Shown here: positions 33,801 through 45,800 of the stretch, piece after piece
Layout: each line of letters begins with the position of its first letter
Position numbering within the stretch: position 1 is the stretch's first letter
From: Formicarius rufipectus
Lineage: Eukaryota > Chordata > Aves > Passeriformes > Formicariidae
Reading direction: 5' to 3'
Length of the DNA stretch: 64,000 nucleotides
Assembly (NCBI GenBank): GCA_013399695.1
Contig: VXAU01002314.1
Span: forward strand, 85,952-149,951
Notes under the pieces: model-generated
The model's input: the letters and a program-made list of their open reading frames with translations, nothing else
Told to the model about the DNA's origin: nothing
Databases searched by the model: none
Position numbers and translations under genes: made by a program

Positions 33801-36800
33801 CTTGCTTTCTGTGTCATTTGCCTTGTCTGAAAGGTTCCAGTATGATTCAGCTAACCCTTCTGTGAACCAAAAATCTTTTTATCAGGCATCTCTCTGTAGG
33901 AATGGTTGTTGGGCCCTAGAACCCCTCTCGTCAGCATGTGGACCACTCAACAAAGAATACAGCTCTGTTACAGGAGTTATGTTGGAGCTCACAGGAGATG
34001 TGTCCCATCTCTGTCCTCCTGTTCTCCCAGTGCAACAGGCAGCAGAGCTTTTGCCTTCCCAGGGGACAAAAGCTGGTTCTCTCAAATCAGATGGAGAAAC
34101 TGGCAAATGTAAGTGAGCTTCAGGTGAAAATGGTGAAAATTAAGCTATTGTCAGCTGACTTTCCCTTTCAATGTTTTTGTGGGGTTTTGTGGGTTTTGCT
34201 TGTTTGTTTGCTTTCAAAGAGCCCATGGGGTTTGCCAGAAGCCCTGTACCTGTACAGGCTCAAATACCAGGTCTGAGTTAAAGTCACCTGCTGTGATAAG
34301 AGTTCAGCAACACAGTTGCCATCCTGGGGTCCTACCTGTAGATGAATAAGGTATTCAGGGATTCGCTGGACTATATGGAAGAACAGAATGTAGAGATCAG
34401 ACTTGATTTCTTCTTCTACCTGAAATAGAGAAAGCAACTTAAGAGTCTTTCCCACCCATAAAATGTCTGCTTCCAAATGGTTCTGTGGTTTAATGAGTAG
34501 TTATGCTGTAAGTAGTTATCCTGTAAGTTCACAGGAGCACACCAGTACAGTGGCAGTCACGTGTGACAGTACGTGGTCACACACCTTCATTCTTGCTTCT
34601 GGAAGGGAGTAGTTGCAACTCCTTCCTCCAGAAATACTAGCATGAAATGGTTTAGCCTGGAGATTATTTTCAAGGGACACTCAGCCTAAGTAAGAGTGTA
34701 TGTTTAAAGTGCATTAGTTAAGTTTCAGTGGAACCTCAGGTGTACACAGTTGTACAGAATGACGTTCTTAGTTGAGTCCCAAATAAATTGAGCAAGATGA
34801 AATTGACTTCTAAATTAAAATGTCTTGGAAGCAAGCTAGTGTGGTTTAGTTATTTGCCCTTTAAAACTACCTTTACATTTAATTTTCCTAGTTAAGTGTG
34901 GGAAGCCAAATACCTGAAGCTTAATAGTGAAGACTCTTTGCTCTATAAAGCACTTACAGTCTCAGTCTTGATCTCTCTCTTTGGGTGAACCCTCCATTTT
35001 CCAGAAGACATTGTTTTTCTGGAAAAGATCTGGGTAGCACATGCATAGGCAAGCTTTTGGGAAGCTTAATCTGAGACATTGTTTCATGTCCCAGCAGAAA
35101 AATACCTTTGGTTATAACTCAGTGTTAAAGCTGCCTTTTGTAGGTGTGTGTCAGCCATGGAGACCTTCAGGAAACTTTGGCAACAAAACAAGTGGATTGG
35201 CAGGAGTCCTGTTGTGGACAGGCGTAACAGGAAGAGATCCAGGCTTGCATGTTGCCATTATGTGTCTGTGAAGCAGGCAGGAAGTTTACCTCCTTCAGGA
35301 TCACCACATGGATCAGAGAGATGCATTCTGGCAGGTCCCTCAGGTAAGCAACATAGTAGTCCAGAAAATTATTCTTACAAAAGCAAAAGAGAAAAGAACA
35401 AAGAAACTTAAGAATGGGTTTTGGTCACAGAGCCAGCCAAATGAGAAACTGTGGATCCCCCACCATTGCTATTGGAAGGTCACCATTGCAGCAGAGAGGC
35501 TAACTGTGTGACTCTTTCAGGGCTCAGAATTTCTCAAGAAAGGCTGTTTTATAAAATGTGTTGAGGAGGTGAGCACAGTGTGTAAAACTTTACAGCAGAT
35601 TAGAGGGCTAGAGAGACTGGGCAGCAGGAAGCTTTTCTTATTTAAGACTCTTAAAATTTATAAAGCATCAGATGAGTTTTGACACATCCTGGCAGGATAG
35701 GTCCTGCTGATCACCAGGGCAGACCTTCACCCTGACCATCAGGTGCAACAAACCATATAGGATATGAAGCCTGCCCGCCTGTTTGTCATAACTCTGAGCA
35801 AAGTGTGTTGGGGAAGGGGAGCATCAGAAACACTCTCTTTTCACATCCTTACTGTGAATACAGACATTCAGGCTGTGAAGGCTCATGTGTGGCTCCTGCG
35901 GCCAAGTCTAGGTCTCTTGGACTGATTATAGAGCTGTGCTATGAGCCTGCGTGCCCACAGGTGGATCTGGCATGTGGGCTCCCTGAACATTCAAATACTA
36001 CAACAAAAGGGCTACCACGCCCCAGGACTCTGCTCAAAGGAGGCTTGCTGAAAGGCCTTATTCTAGCCTCAGTTTCACAGCACAGCCCCTCTGTTGCAAG
36101 GTGTTTTGGCGCATCTGTGGGCCATCAACACAGCATCATAACAGAGGAGTTGGGAGAGGACTTTAACATACCTCATCATTTGTTAACTTCAGGAAGATGT
36201 CTCCTAGGATCCCTTGTCGTGGCCAGCTCAGGACTCGCTCCTGTAGAGCGTGAAGTAAATCGACATGCTGCTGGACCAGGAACCGCAGAGAATTGGGGAA
36301 AAAACTGAAGGGAGACAATGTCAGACTGGTTACACAGAGCAAAAACTCAGCCCTAATAAGCCTGTAGTGCTGAAGTGAACCATTCATGCATGGTCAGCAC
36401 AGTCTTGCACATGTATTATTGCTACTCTAGCACAGATATTATTAACTACTTTTGTTGGAGTCCTGGCTGCATCAGGAGGTCCTGTTTTGGCAGCTCTGTA
36501 CATGCAAGCACGCTTTCCAGATGGCTATTAATCCAGTGTTTTGAAGACTTCTTAAATGGACGTTCCAGTGCATTCTGTAGCTGACCAGAATTTGCAGAAT
36601 TAAAAAGCCCAAGGCCATGCTGGCTGTGGTTAATGAAGCAGGACTGAGAGCCTGAGCCATCCCACTGAGAGCTTGGAGGAGAGCTCTCCAGGTTTGTGTG
36701 TTGTCTTATTTGTCAGGCCCTTTAACAAGACAACCCATTGATGCAGAGCTGGTCAAAACATGCTACTGCCTTTCTGCCACTTCAGCTTGATTTCATCCAG

Positions 36801-39800
36801 AATCAGAATGAAGGTGATGGAAAAAATGCAAGGACAAGCAGGAAAGTCTTTAATTGCTGCAAAAACCTTCCAGTGCCTCCAATTTTCAGCTAGAAATAAA
36901 CTAAGTGTTCAAAGATCTCTGTGTGGATGAAAGAAAAATGTGTGAGAGGATGATGCAGAAAGAATATTGACTGAGTAAAACTCCCCAAAAGAGAGAGAGC
37001 ACGCTAAATCGAATACCTTCTCTCTTTGGTACTTCTTTTCACATCTGGTCCTTGCAACGTGGCCTTGATCTTCAGGATTAGGGAAAGGTTGATGACATAC
37101 TTCCTTTCTGATTCCAGCAGCTCCAAAGCGATGTTCTGCCTTTTTGCTTCCAGAAGATAATGGTAAAGTTTGAAAATAAAGAAATACTGACCTTCAGGGA
37201 CAGCTTCACGTTAGATGGTGAACTGACATTGAATAATGAATGGAGAAACTGTTTAAAAGTGATATCAATGTCTCTGTGTGTCTTCTTTCTCCAAAATGTA
37301 AAATTTCAGCCTGATGTTACTGCATGCTCCAAATATGACTAGAGCCACTAGTCATGCTAAAAAAGCTCTGAAGCAAATGTGTTTTCCCCAATGAATACCA
37401 AATATTTCTAAGAAAAACAAAACAATCAATCAAAGGCAAACCAATTCATATCAGGGCTTCCCATTCAGATTCCTGCAGAATGAGTTGTATTTTTCACCCA
37501 CTTAAGCACCTACACTGCCACAATCCCATTGATACTCTGAGTCTGACAGGCCTTGGAAAGGAGAATGGCTGTCCTGGGTACAGAGTAATTCTGTCAGTCA
37601 CAGAGACCAACAAATACAAAGGCCAGAGGTCTTGGAGTGTGAGGCCCTGAGTCATTCCCCTGCAACAGGAGAAACTGGCCTGTGTGTCTCCTTCCATAGG
37701 TGCTGATCACCAACCAGCTCATACCAGATACAGCTCTGAGCCCTTCTAGCCAGAGTTTTCTACTCCTTACCAGCCAAAGAGGGTTCACATATTATGTTGT
37801 CTGCTGAGCTGTATCTGCTTTGGCCCATGTCTTTCCCTCTCTCTGGCTGCTCTTTGGAAATGTATTCATCTCCCCAGTCTTTGGTGTCCTTGGGTTGCTT
37901 CCACACTGTTGATGGAAGATGCATTTTCGACTGCCCTTCTGTTGCCAAGGAAGGTTTGAGGCTGTCATCTGTCTCTATGGCTGCTCCTGCAATGACAAAC
38001 AGGTGTATGAACCTTGACATGCCAGCTGACAGATTATGCTACGGCAGACAGCTAACCCGTGTTTTCACCCAGTGGAGGTACTGGAAGGAGAGTTTGAAGC
38101 ATTCTTTGTGCTTCACAAGGGCTGGGACCTTGTAGTGTTAATTTACAAAGGAAGTGCAGTTGGTGGCACTTTGGCAGAACAAGGTTCACACTCTTGCAGC
38201 ATTTATTTTCAGGCCAAAATTAGATATATGTTAAAGAAGAAAACATATTTCAAGTACGGTTGCCCTTCAGGGTTTGGTACACTTCAGGACTTGATAATAT
38301 GACACTTATTGGCAGGTATTGTAGAAAGTATTGTTATAATATGGATTTAAATGCCATTCTCAATGTGTATAAGCTGTCATAACTCTTAAGGTATGGTGTA
38401 GCTATAGAACAGCAGTAGGACTGATAGCCTGAGGTTACTGAATCACAGAGAAGGGAGAGAAAGGGTGCAGGTGCATTAGAACCATTGTACTGGAATTGGT
38501 CTACTGCAAATACTTTGAATTTGGATAGCATTGAACCATTTTCTCTAGGTTTTGTTATCTCTTTTGTCTCAAGTGAATTCAAGCAAAGGAGCTGTCCAGA
38601 ACAGTGAATGTTGCTAGTTCACAGTGCAAACACCTAATAGTTGTCCTCATATGTCCTTTGGCTGGCCAGGATCCATAATGTTCTCTTACTTCTGTCCAAT
38701 TCTTATTTTTATCAGGACAACTCCTCTGTCACTATTCAGATGTGTCTAAGAGGAATCTGGAAGCTGGTGGGTGAACAGCTCACCAGTTATACCAGGGTGT
38801 AGTCACTGCAAGACCATCTCTTGCCAAGAAGCAAAACGGTCCTCTCATTATTCTTTCTTATGTCAGAAGGCCTCAATTCTTCCTTTCTGCAAAGTCACTT
38901 AGAATCTGAGAAAGCAGCAAGCAGAAAGGCTTTCCTGGCCAAATATCAATCCTTGGCATTGACTATCAGGTAATGGACACTTCAGGGACACAGGTTTGCC
39001 CTAATTTCTCAACTGCAAGTATGAAAATGGAAGTACATGGCAGAGTGAAAGATATTCCCATGAAATGTGTTCCCTGAAAGCATTTTTGCAGTGCAGTAAA
39101 GCAAATAACCTAATTGAATAATTGTCCTGCTGGGTTTTGACAGTTTAATAGTTTCATACCTGGACCTGCTATGACTTTCACACCTCCTTCTCCCATTGGC
39201 ATGATCCTAGTGTCAGACACTGTTGAAGAACAAAGGTAAATTTAACAGAAGACAGCTGTAGAGCAGGCTTCCTCCCGCCAAGTCCTGTCACTGTGGTTAA
39301 ATACTCCAGTCTTTCACAGTTTTGCCATGGAAACACTCGTATTGGACTCTCTACTGAGGAGGATCTTTGCTGTTGTAACTCTTGTTGCAGTCTGTGTTTC
39401 AGTACCACATGCAGGTGGCTAATGTGGGGGTCCCTGTTGTGCTCGGTGCTGTACATCTGCAGAGGCATGTGAGCCACCTTGGCTTGTCCGGGCACCTAAG
39501 GTGCCTGTTGGGCAGACAGAACAAAAGGATGAAGGCTGGACAGAGAGACATGTCTGCCTTTTTCAGTGGAAAGGAACTTATTGAAGAGCAGAGGGGTTAG
39601 ACTGGAAAGAAAGGGGCAGTGGGAGAAGTGGGTGAGAGAAGACTATGAGGGAGAAGGCCAACAGGCCATCTCAGAGTGTAGGGCAAAAGAAGGCCATGAC
39701 TGGCAGGTTCTGAGCAAAACAGAGCAGAAAACAACACAAGGTTTTCATCTAATCTCTGCCTTTGTTGATATTTTAAATGTACATGGGTTTATTATCTTCT

Positions 39801-42800
39801 TGTCTGAACAACAAGAGTGATAGACCAGCTTAGACCCCTAAACTTAATTATAGAATGAAAAGTTCTGGTTCATCACCTTTTCTTTCATTCCAACCTTCAA
39901 GTGTTCGGCAGTTGCCAAGTGGTTTTCTCATCCAAGTGTAACCCTGGATCAGCTGCTTCTGCGGCTAACAAGTAGTAGAGATTTCCTGGGCAGCATGTAT
40001 ATGCCAGCAGCAGTGACACCTGGACCCGAGTGTACATGGACTGGCTCCCCTGTCATCTTGTTGAAGCAACTACTGGTATGGGCCCCCAAAGGACACCAGG
40101 TGTTCTCTGTCAGCCCCATCCCTGTGATCCTCCTTCCTGTGCCTTGCATTCTCACACAGAAAATAAATCCAAGGGTTGCAGGATTTTTATCAGAGGCCTC
40201 TATTTGATCTGTGCCACTAGTACTCAGGAACAAGGATCCAGTCTGCATCCCTTTCCTTGGAGGAGGCAAGCAATGGCTTTTAAGACATTGTCCACAAAGG
40301 AACATCTCCTTGATCCAGGCCAGCACCAGGGCTGCTGTCCTGAGACACTGTGCCGAGGTGTGTGCACAGATCCGAGGGCAGTGCTACTGAGGGGAGCACC
40401 CCTTCTCTCTTTGTGCTCCTGGCACCTAAGGCATACTTGGTATCCTCATACCTTAGTGATTTTTTTTTTTTTCTGATTTTTTTTCCTGAGGAAAGCACTG
40501 CGCTTACCTTTTCTATTTCTTACCTTTTTCATAAGTCACATTGTGTAAAAGACTTGTAAAATCTTCATTAATCAGCACAGGTTCTGGGAGGTTAATGGAC
40601 CGAAATGGGCTGCCCTGGAGAGGTGTTGGTACTGTCTGTGACCCGTGATCATCCTTCTGTGTTCTTCTGTACAAAGAACAAGATAGTTGGGAAGTATGAA
40701 TGCTACTGGTGGAGCTCCCATGCTACAGTTGTGGGAAACATTACAGTAAGTACAAGCACAGAGTCAGAAGTAGGACAAGTCTAACAGAGACCAGGAAAGG
40801 AGTTGGCTTTGATGGAATTGGCAGTTCATGAACAATGTTCTGGAAATAACTTCCACTGGCTACAGGAGAAGGTTATTTCAGATCTGTTCTTCTTTAGAGC
40901 ATATTTCATCTAATTAAATAGCTTAATTAGCTAAGGGGCTAGCCTAGATTTGAAGTGTTTGCATCGAGGCAGCTGTATAGGCTCATGATTGAAACTCTCT
41001 TTTCAGAAGCAGGCTAATTAGGGCCAAACTGGACAACTTATCTGCTCCATCACAGCAACAGTGTAGTCCAGCAGTGTGCAAACATGCTCCTGCCTGACTC
41101 TGCTCAGAGGAGGAAAGGCTACTGATGGGAAAAAAGACTGAACATCAGGAGCCCTCTGAGGCCTGCAAGCTTGGAAGGGGAAACTGCAGTGCTATTATCT
41201 GGATGGGGGTGACTCAGTAAGACCATCTGACGGTGGAGGCTTCTGACTTTCAACACTATTCCTGTCCCAACATGTCGTTAGCAGGTCTGTGTGTTCCACA
41301 GTACCCTGGTTTTCCTGAGAGCTGCTGGGGGCTATTTTGCTGTTAGAGTCACAGTGAGGTGTCAGCATTTTTCTGCTGTGTTTGCTCTGTGGGGTAGATG
41401 ACTAAAAGCCTGGGATGAACTGAAGGCTAGCATTTCTGTTCATAATAAGGGTTGATACACATGTCCAGCCAGGAAAAGATTATGAAACTAAGCTATACAG
41501 AAATGAACAAAATGGACACTGCTGCTAATTAGCATTTTCAGAGCCCTGGACTTTGGGCTCTTACTTAGCTTTCATTTTCCGTGATTCCCGCCGCTTCTCT
41601 TGCTGCAGCTGCTCAATTTTCTGTTGCATTTCCTCCTGCTTGGCACTGATTTCTTCAATCATTGACTTTGCATCGCTGAGCTCCTCCTGAGAAACAGGCA
41701 AAAGCACAGCATTCCCAGGGTGTCCATCAGCCTTATGTAGCACAGCTTTGAATGCTGTCTGGTGTGCATTAAAGGTGCTTCAGGGTGCTGGGAGAGTGGC
41801 TGTGTGATTAGACACTCTCTCTTTGCAAGTCCAGTGTGTGTAACTCATGCCATGTTTGCAATCCTTAATTCTACAGGCAACTCCCCCAAGCCAGCGTGAT
41901 GTCGTCATATGATTATGGCACTGGTGGGACATGGACACTTAGGGCTTCATCTGCCACCAGTTGAAAGGACTGGGAGGACTCCTGCCTTTAACGGCATTTG
42001 GAGGTGGACCTTAGGAAGCACACTTCTCTCTGCAGTTTTCCAGCATGGGTATTCACATATTGCACTTGGTTCACATCTGGTGTGAACACTCACATGGTTA
42101 AGCTTTGGCCAGTCAGGCCTTGGATCTGCCTTTTAGGCCTGCTTTCCCAAGGAAATGAGGCCCTCTGTAACCTCCCTGTCAGCATATCCTCCCTCAGGCA
42201 GTTTGAAGCAAGCCTTACACAGGTGTAGAGCTCTGATGCACGAATTTTCTGCAGATTTCATGAATGTGAGCATCAGGATGGAGGAAAGAGACTCAACAGT
42301 TTCTTGTAGACCATTTTCCACAAGTAAAGAAGTGGCTTCACTTGGAGCTCAACATTTGAATAGTCAACATGGGCATGAGGCGGACGATAGCAGCCTTTGC
42401 CCCTCCTATTTCTTGCATAACTCCGTGTATCTGATTTTAAATCCTTTTTTCCCCTATAACAATGTCCTGGATAACTCTGGTTGCTCTGAAACCTCTCCCA
42501 TGTGCCCTTACACTTGTTGTTTCCCTTGCTCATCTGGTATCAAGGGCTTCTTTTGCCTGGTGCCATCTGTCTCCCTGTCACAGGCTCAGTAATGGGCTTT
42601 TCCAGTACGGAGTCCAGTTTAACTTCACAAGGTATTATTGACTCAGCAAGACCCCATGGGGAAAATCTGCCATAAAAACAATAAGAATTCCTCTGCCTGC
42701 CTCCTCACACACAGTCATCCAGTCTCTGTGGGGAGAGACTGGCTGGTTTAAAGTGTGCATCATGCCTTCTTGCTAGGCTCTTTCTCACATCTTTTGTCTT

Positions 42801-45800
42801 TATCCTCTTGGGCCAGATCAAACCAGGCAGTGCTTCCTCCCAGCCATGTGGGAATGCAACTTCAAAAAGCTTTAGGGTTTTGTGTTAATTCACTTATCCC
42901 CAGTGGCTTTGGTTCCTGCAGGAAATGCAGGAGACCTGACCCAGGGAGAGGTATGGGGCAGTGCCCAGTGGCAGCCTGTGGACTGGCCATATGCCCACTG
43001 CATTTGCAACCCACAGCAAGGGTTACTCGTGCCCAGGTAGCTCACAGCACTGCCTCATGGCCAATGAAGATGGCTAAACAGGTCAGAGTATGGGTTAATT
43101 TTAGGTTGGAGTGGTTAGGGGAGACCCAAAGCCAGAGGAAGTACCCCAGCTATATCCAAAACAATTGCCTGCTCATTTTCTTTGCAAGAAAGAAGTATTG
43201 ATGGAGGCAGGGGAATGCTTCCCTGGGCCACATAAGCTAATGTGACACATTTGCAGCCTCCCTGCAGGTCATGTTCCTACCTTGAATGTGTTGAGGGAAT
43301 TCTTCATCTCAGCCACTTTCTCTTCCATGGCACAGCGACAGCTTTTGACCTTCTCTTCCAGGGCATACTCACCATGCTGGATTCGTGACAGCTCCTGCAT
43401 TGCTTCTGTGAAACCCGCCTTCAACTCAGAGGCTAATGCCTGCAACTAAAGCAACCAGAAACATGGTGGGTTCAGTCCCTTCTCCCAGGTGCAGGTGGTT
43501 GTGTCCCCGAGGGTCACCCATGGTTCGGAGTGGCACAAAGGCTGGGTGTAACCCATCCTGTAAAGTGCTGTCCTCTTTCTCCTCCTGTCATGGCTGGGAA
43601 ACATGGGGGGAGGTTTGGCCCCTGCTGTAGCCTCAGTACAGAGTAGGAGGTGTTTCTATTGGGCAATCAATGTGCCCCTCTTTTAGACTCCCTGGCAGTT
43701 TGCAGCCTGTCAACCTACAGAAGGAGAGGACAGCCTGAAACATGCCAAGAAAGTTTGCAATAACAGCGGCCAGATTATTAGTCTCCAAAGCAACTGAGAG
43801 ATCAAGAACATGCCCATTTTTGAGCAAGTCCTCCTCCCCCACATGCTCGTGGGGTTGGTACTCTCCCCACACAGGTCTAAGCCCTTGCTCTCCAAAGGCT
43901 GTGGAGGAGCTCTGTCCTTTGTCAGCAGGCCCTTTCCATGGAAAGGGCTCTAACTTATGCTGGGGAAGAAATGGGAGGTTTTCCCCTGGCATACAGTAAC
44001 ACTGTGCCCGCTTTCTCTGTTTTCTGTCCCTAGAGGCCCTAGCACTGCTGAAAGAGCTCACCGCCTAAGCTGGAGGCAGCCAGCTGATAGCTGGGTGAAG
44101 CAGGAGACGGAGCGGGGCAAGCCAGGCTGGTGTAGCAAGCAGATGAGGCAGGTGTGGAGGTGGGCAGTGAGGGGAGGAAGGCAGCTTGCGGAGGGCTAAG
44201 CGGGGATACCCTCTGTGGGAGCAGCTGGGGCTGGTGACACTGAACTCTGCCCCCACTGCTGGGAGCTCATTCTGCCTGCACAAAGCCCACAGCGAGGTCA
44301 CAGCCCAAGGCGCTTCGGTGCCAGTGGTTTTTACCTTTACAACAGAAATTCGGCCTAACATCTGGTTATAAACTGAGTCCAAAACTGGAGCACTGGTGGT
44401 AAGTGGACAGCCACCCCGGGGAACTCAGACGCTTGAGTCCTGTAAATGGAGCAGAGATGGCTTCCGATACCTCGGGGCAATGGCATGCACCATCCTCCTC
44501 TGATCAAGACTGGCAGTGTCTTTACAGAGGATGTCTACCTGACATCTCCACGCCTACCCTTCAGTCCCCAGTCTGATCTGGCTGCACACACGTTTCCAGA
44601 GCTGCCTGGGTAGAAGTAGCAGTACTGACAGGAACTGGGACAGGGCAGGGGGGAGCAGGAGGCTGAGGACATCTTCCCTTCTCAGGGCTGGCAACCCTGA
44701 CTCCCCAAGCCAACTGGAGCCCTTGGTTCAACCCCTTCCCCCATCCCTCCTGGCCACAGTGTCACCTTGTGACCTGTGAGTATAGCCTGAAGTGTTAGAG
44801 GACCTGCTTGGGGCTGTGGCTGCTATGGCAGGCAGTGTTCATACTTCTTCTAGTATCTCAGCCCAAATGACCATGGCATCATCAAACATCCTAAAAATGT
44901 GCCTGAAGAAGCTGGGAGGGGGTTGGTTATAAAGTACTGCAACTGTGCAAAGTGTTAATATTCCTATCCCTGCTCACATCCCTGCTTGATACACTTCCAC
45001 CCTAACCTGACACAGCCAAGGCACAGTCTATCTGCCTTGCCTACACTGGGGCTGAGCATCACACACTGCCCTAAAAGTGAAAAGGGCTGATTCGTCTGAT
45101 CTTCTCCCTTCCAACTGAAATAAGCTATTCCATTCTATCCTATGCTATCAATTTGAGAGATCTGCTTCAGGGTGGAGATATCATAGCCTCAAGTTTTGCT
45201 AGCAGTGGAGCAGTTCTGGAGCTGGCCCTGGAGATAACAATGTCTGGGGAGAATAAGCCCAAAATGAAATGTTTCAGCTGACAAGACTTGCCATCTCTTC
45301 CTCATATACTTCCAGAAAAGGGGTAAACTAGACAAATCCTTTGTGAAGGGTATAGAGACAGGATTCATTGCTGATCTAGAGGTTTCAGAGTAAAAAACTG
45401 CAAGGCATCAGCAAGAATTTTTTTGTGTGTCCTTCTCAGTGCTCCAGACCCCAGCCTGGGTCTGTCCTGCCTGATATATCCTTCCTCAGCTCCATGCAGC
45501 TTGTAGTGGCTATTTCAGACACTGAAATGCATTCCTTTTGTTGCCAATTGATGGACAAATGCAGCCAGCAACACCAATCAGCCACTGGCCTTGTACAACT
45601 GAACATGAAGTGCTGAAACCCTGAGAACACCCTGCTCAGAGCATGGAAAGGAAACACAGTCTTGTGGCATTGGATGCAGGTTTGATCCAAAATGGAGAGG
45701 TACAGGAATAGCATGTTCTCTTTGAACTCTTGCCAAGCGGAGTGTAGCTGTGGATTTGAGTTCACTTCTGAAAACAAGTTGTAGAAAGCCATCCTTTAAA

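Noticed and set aside
35805..36308. 167-codon plus-strand open frame
   Set aside because: It runs antisense through the DH exon at 36172-36304; no homology recognised.
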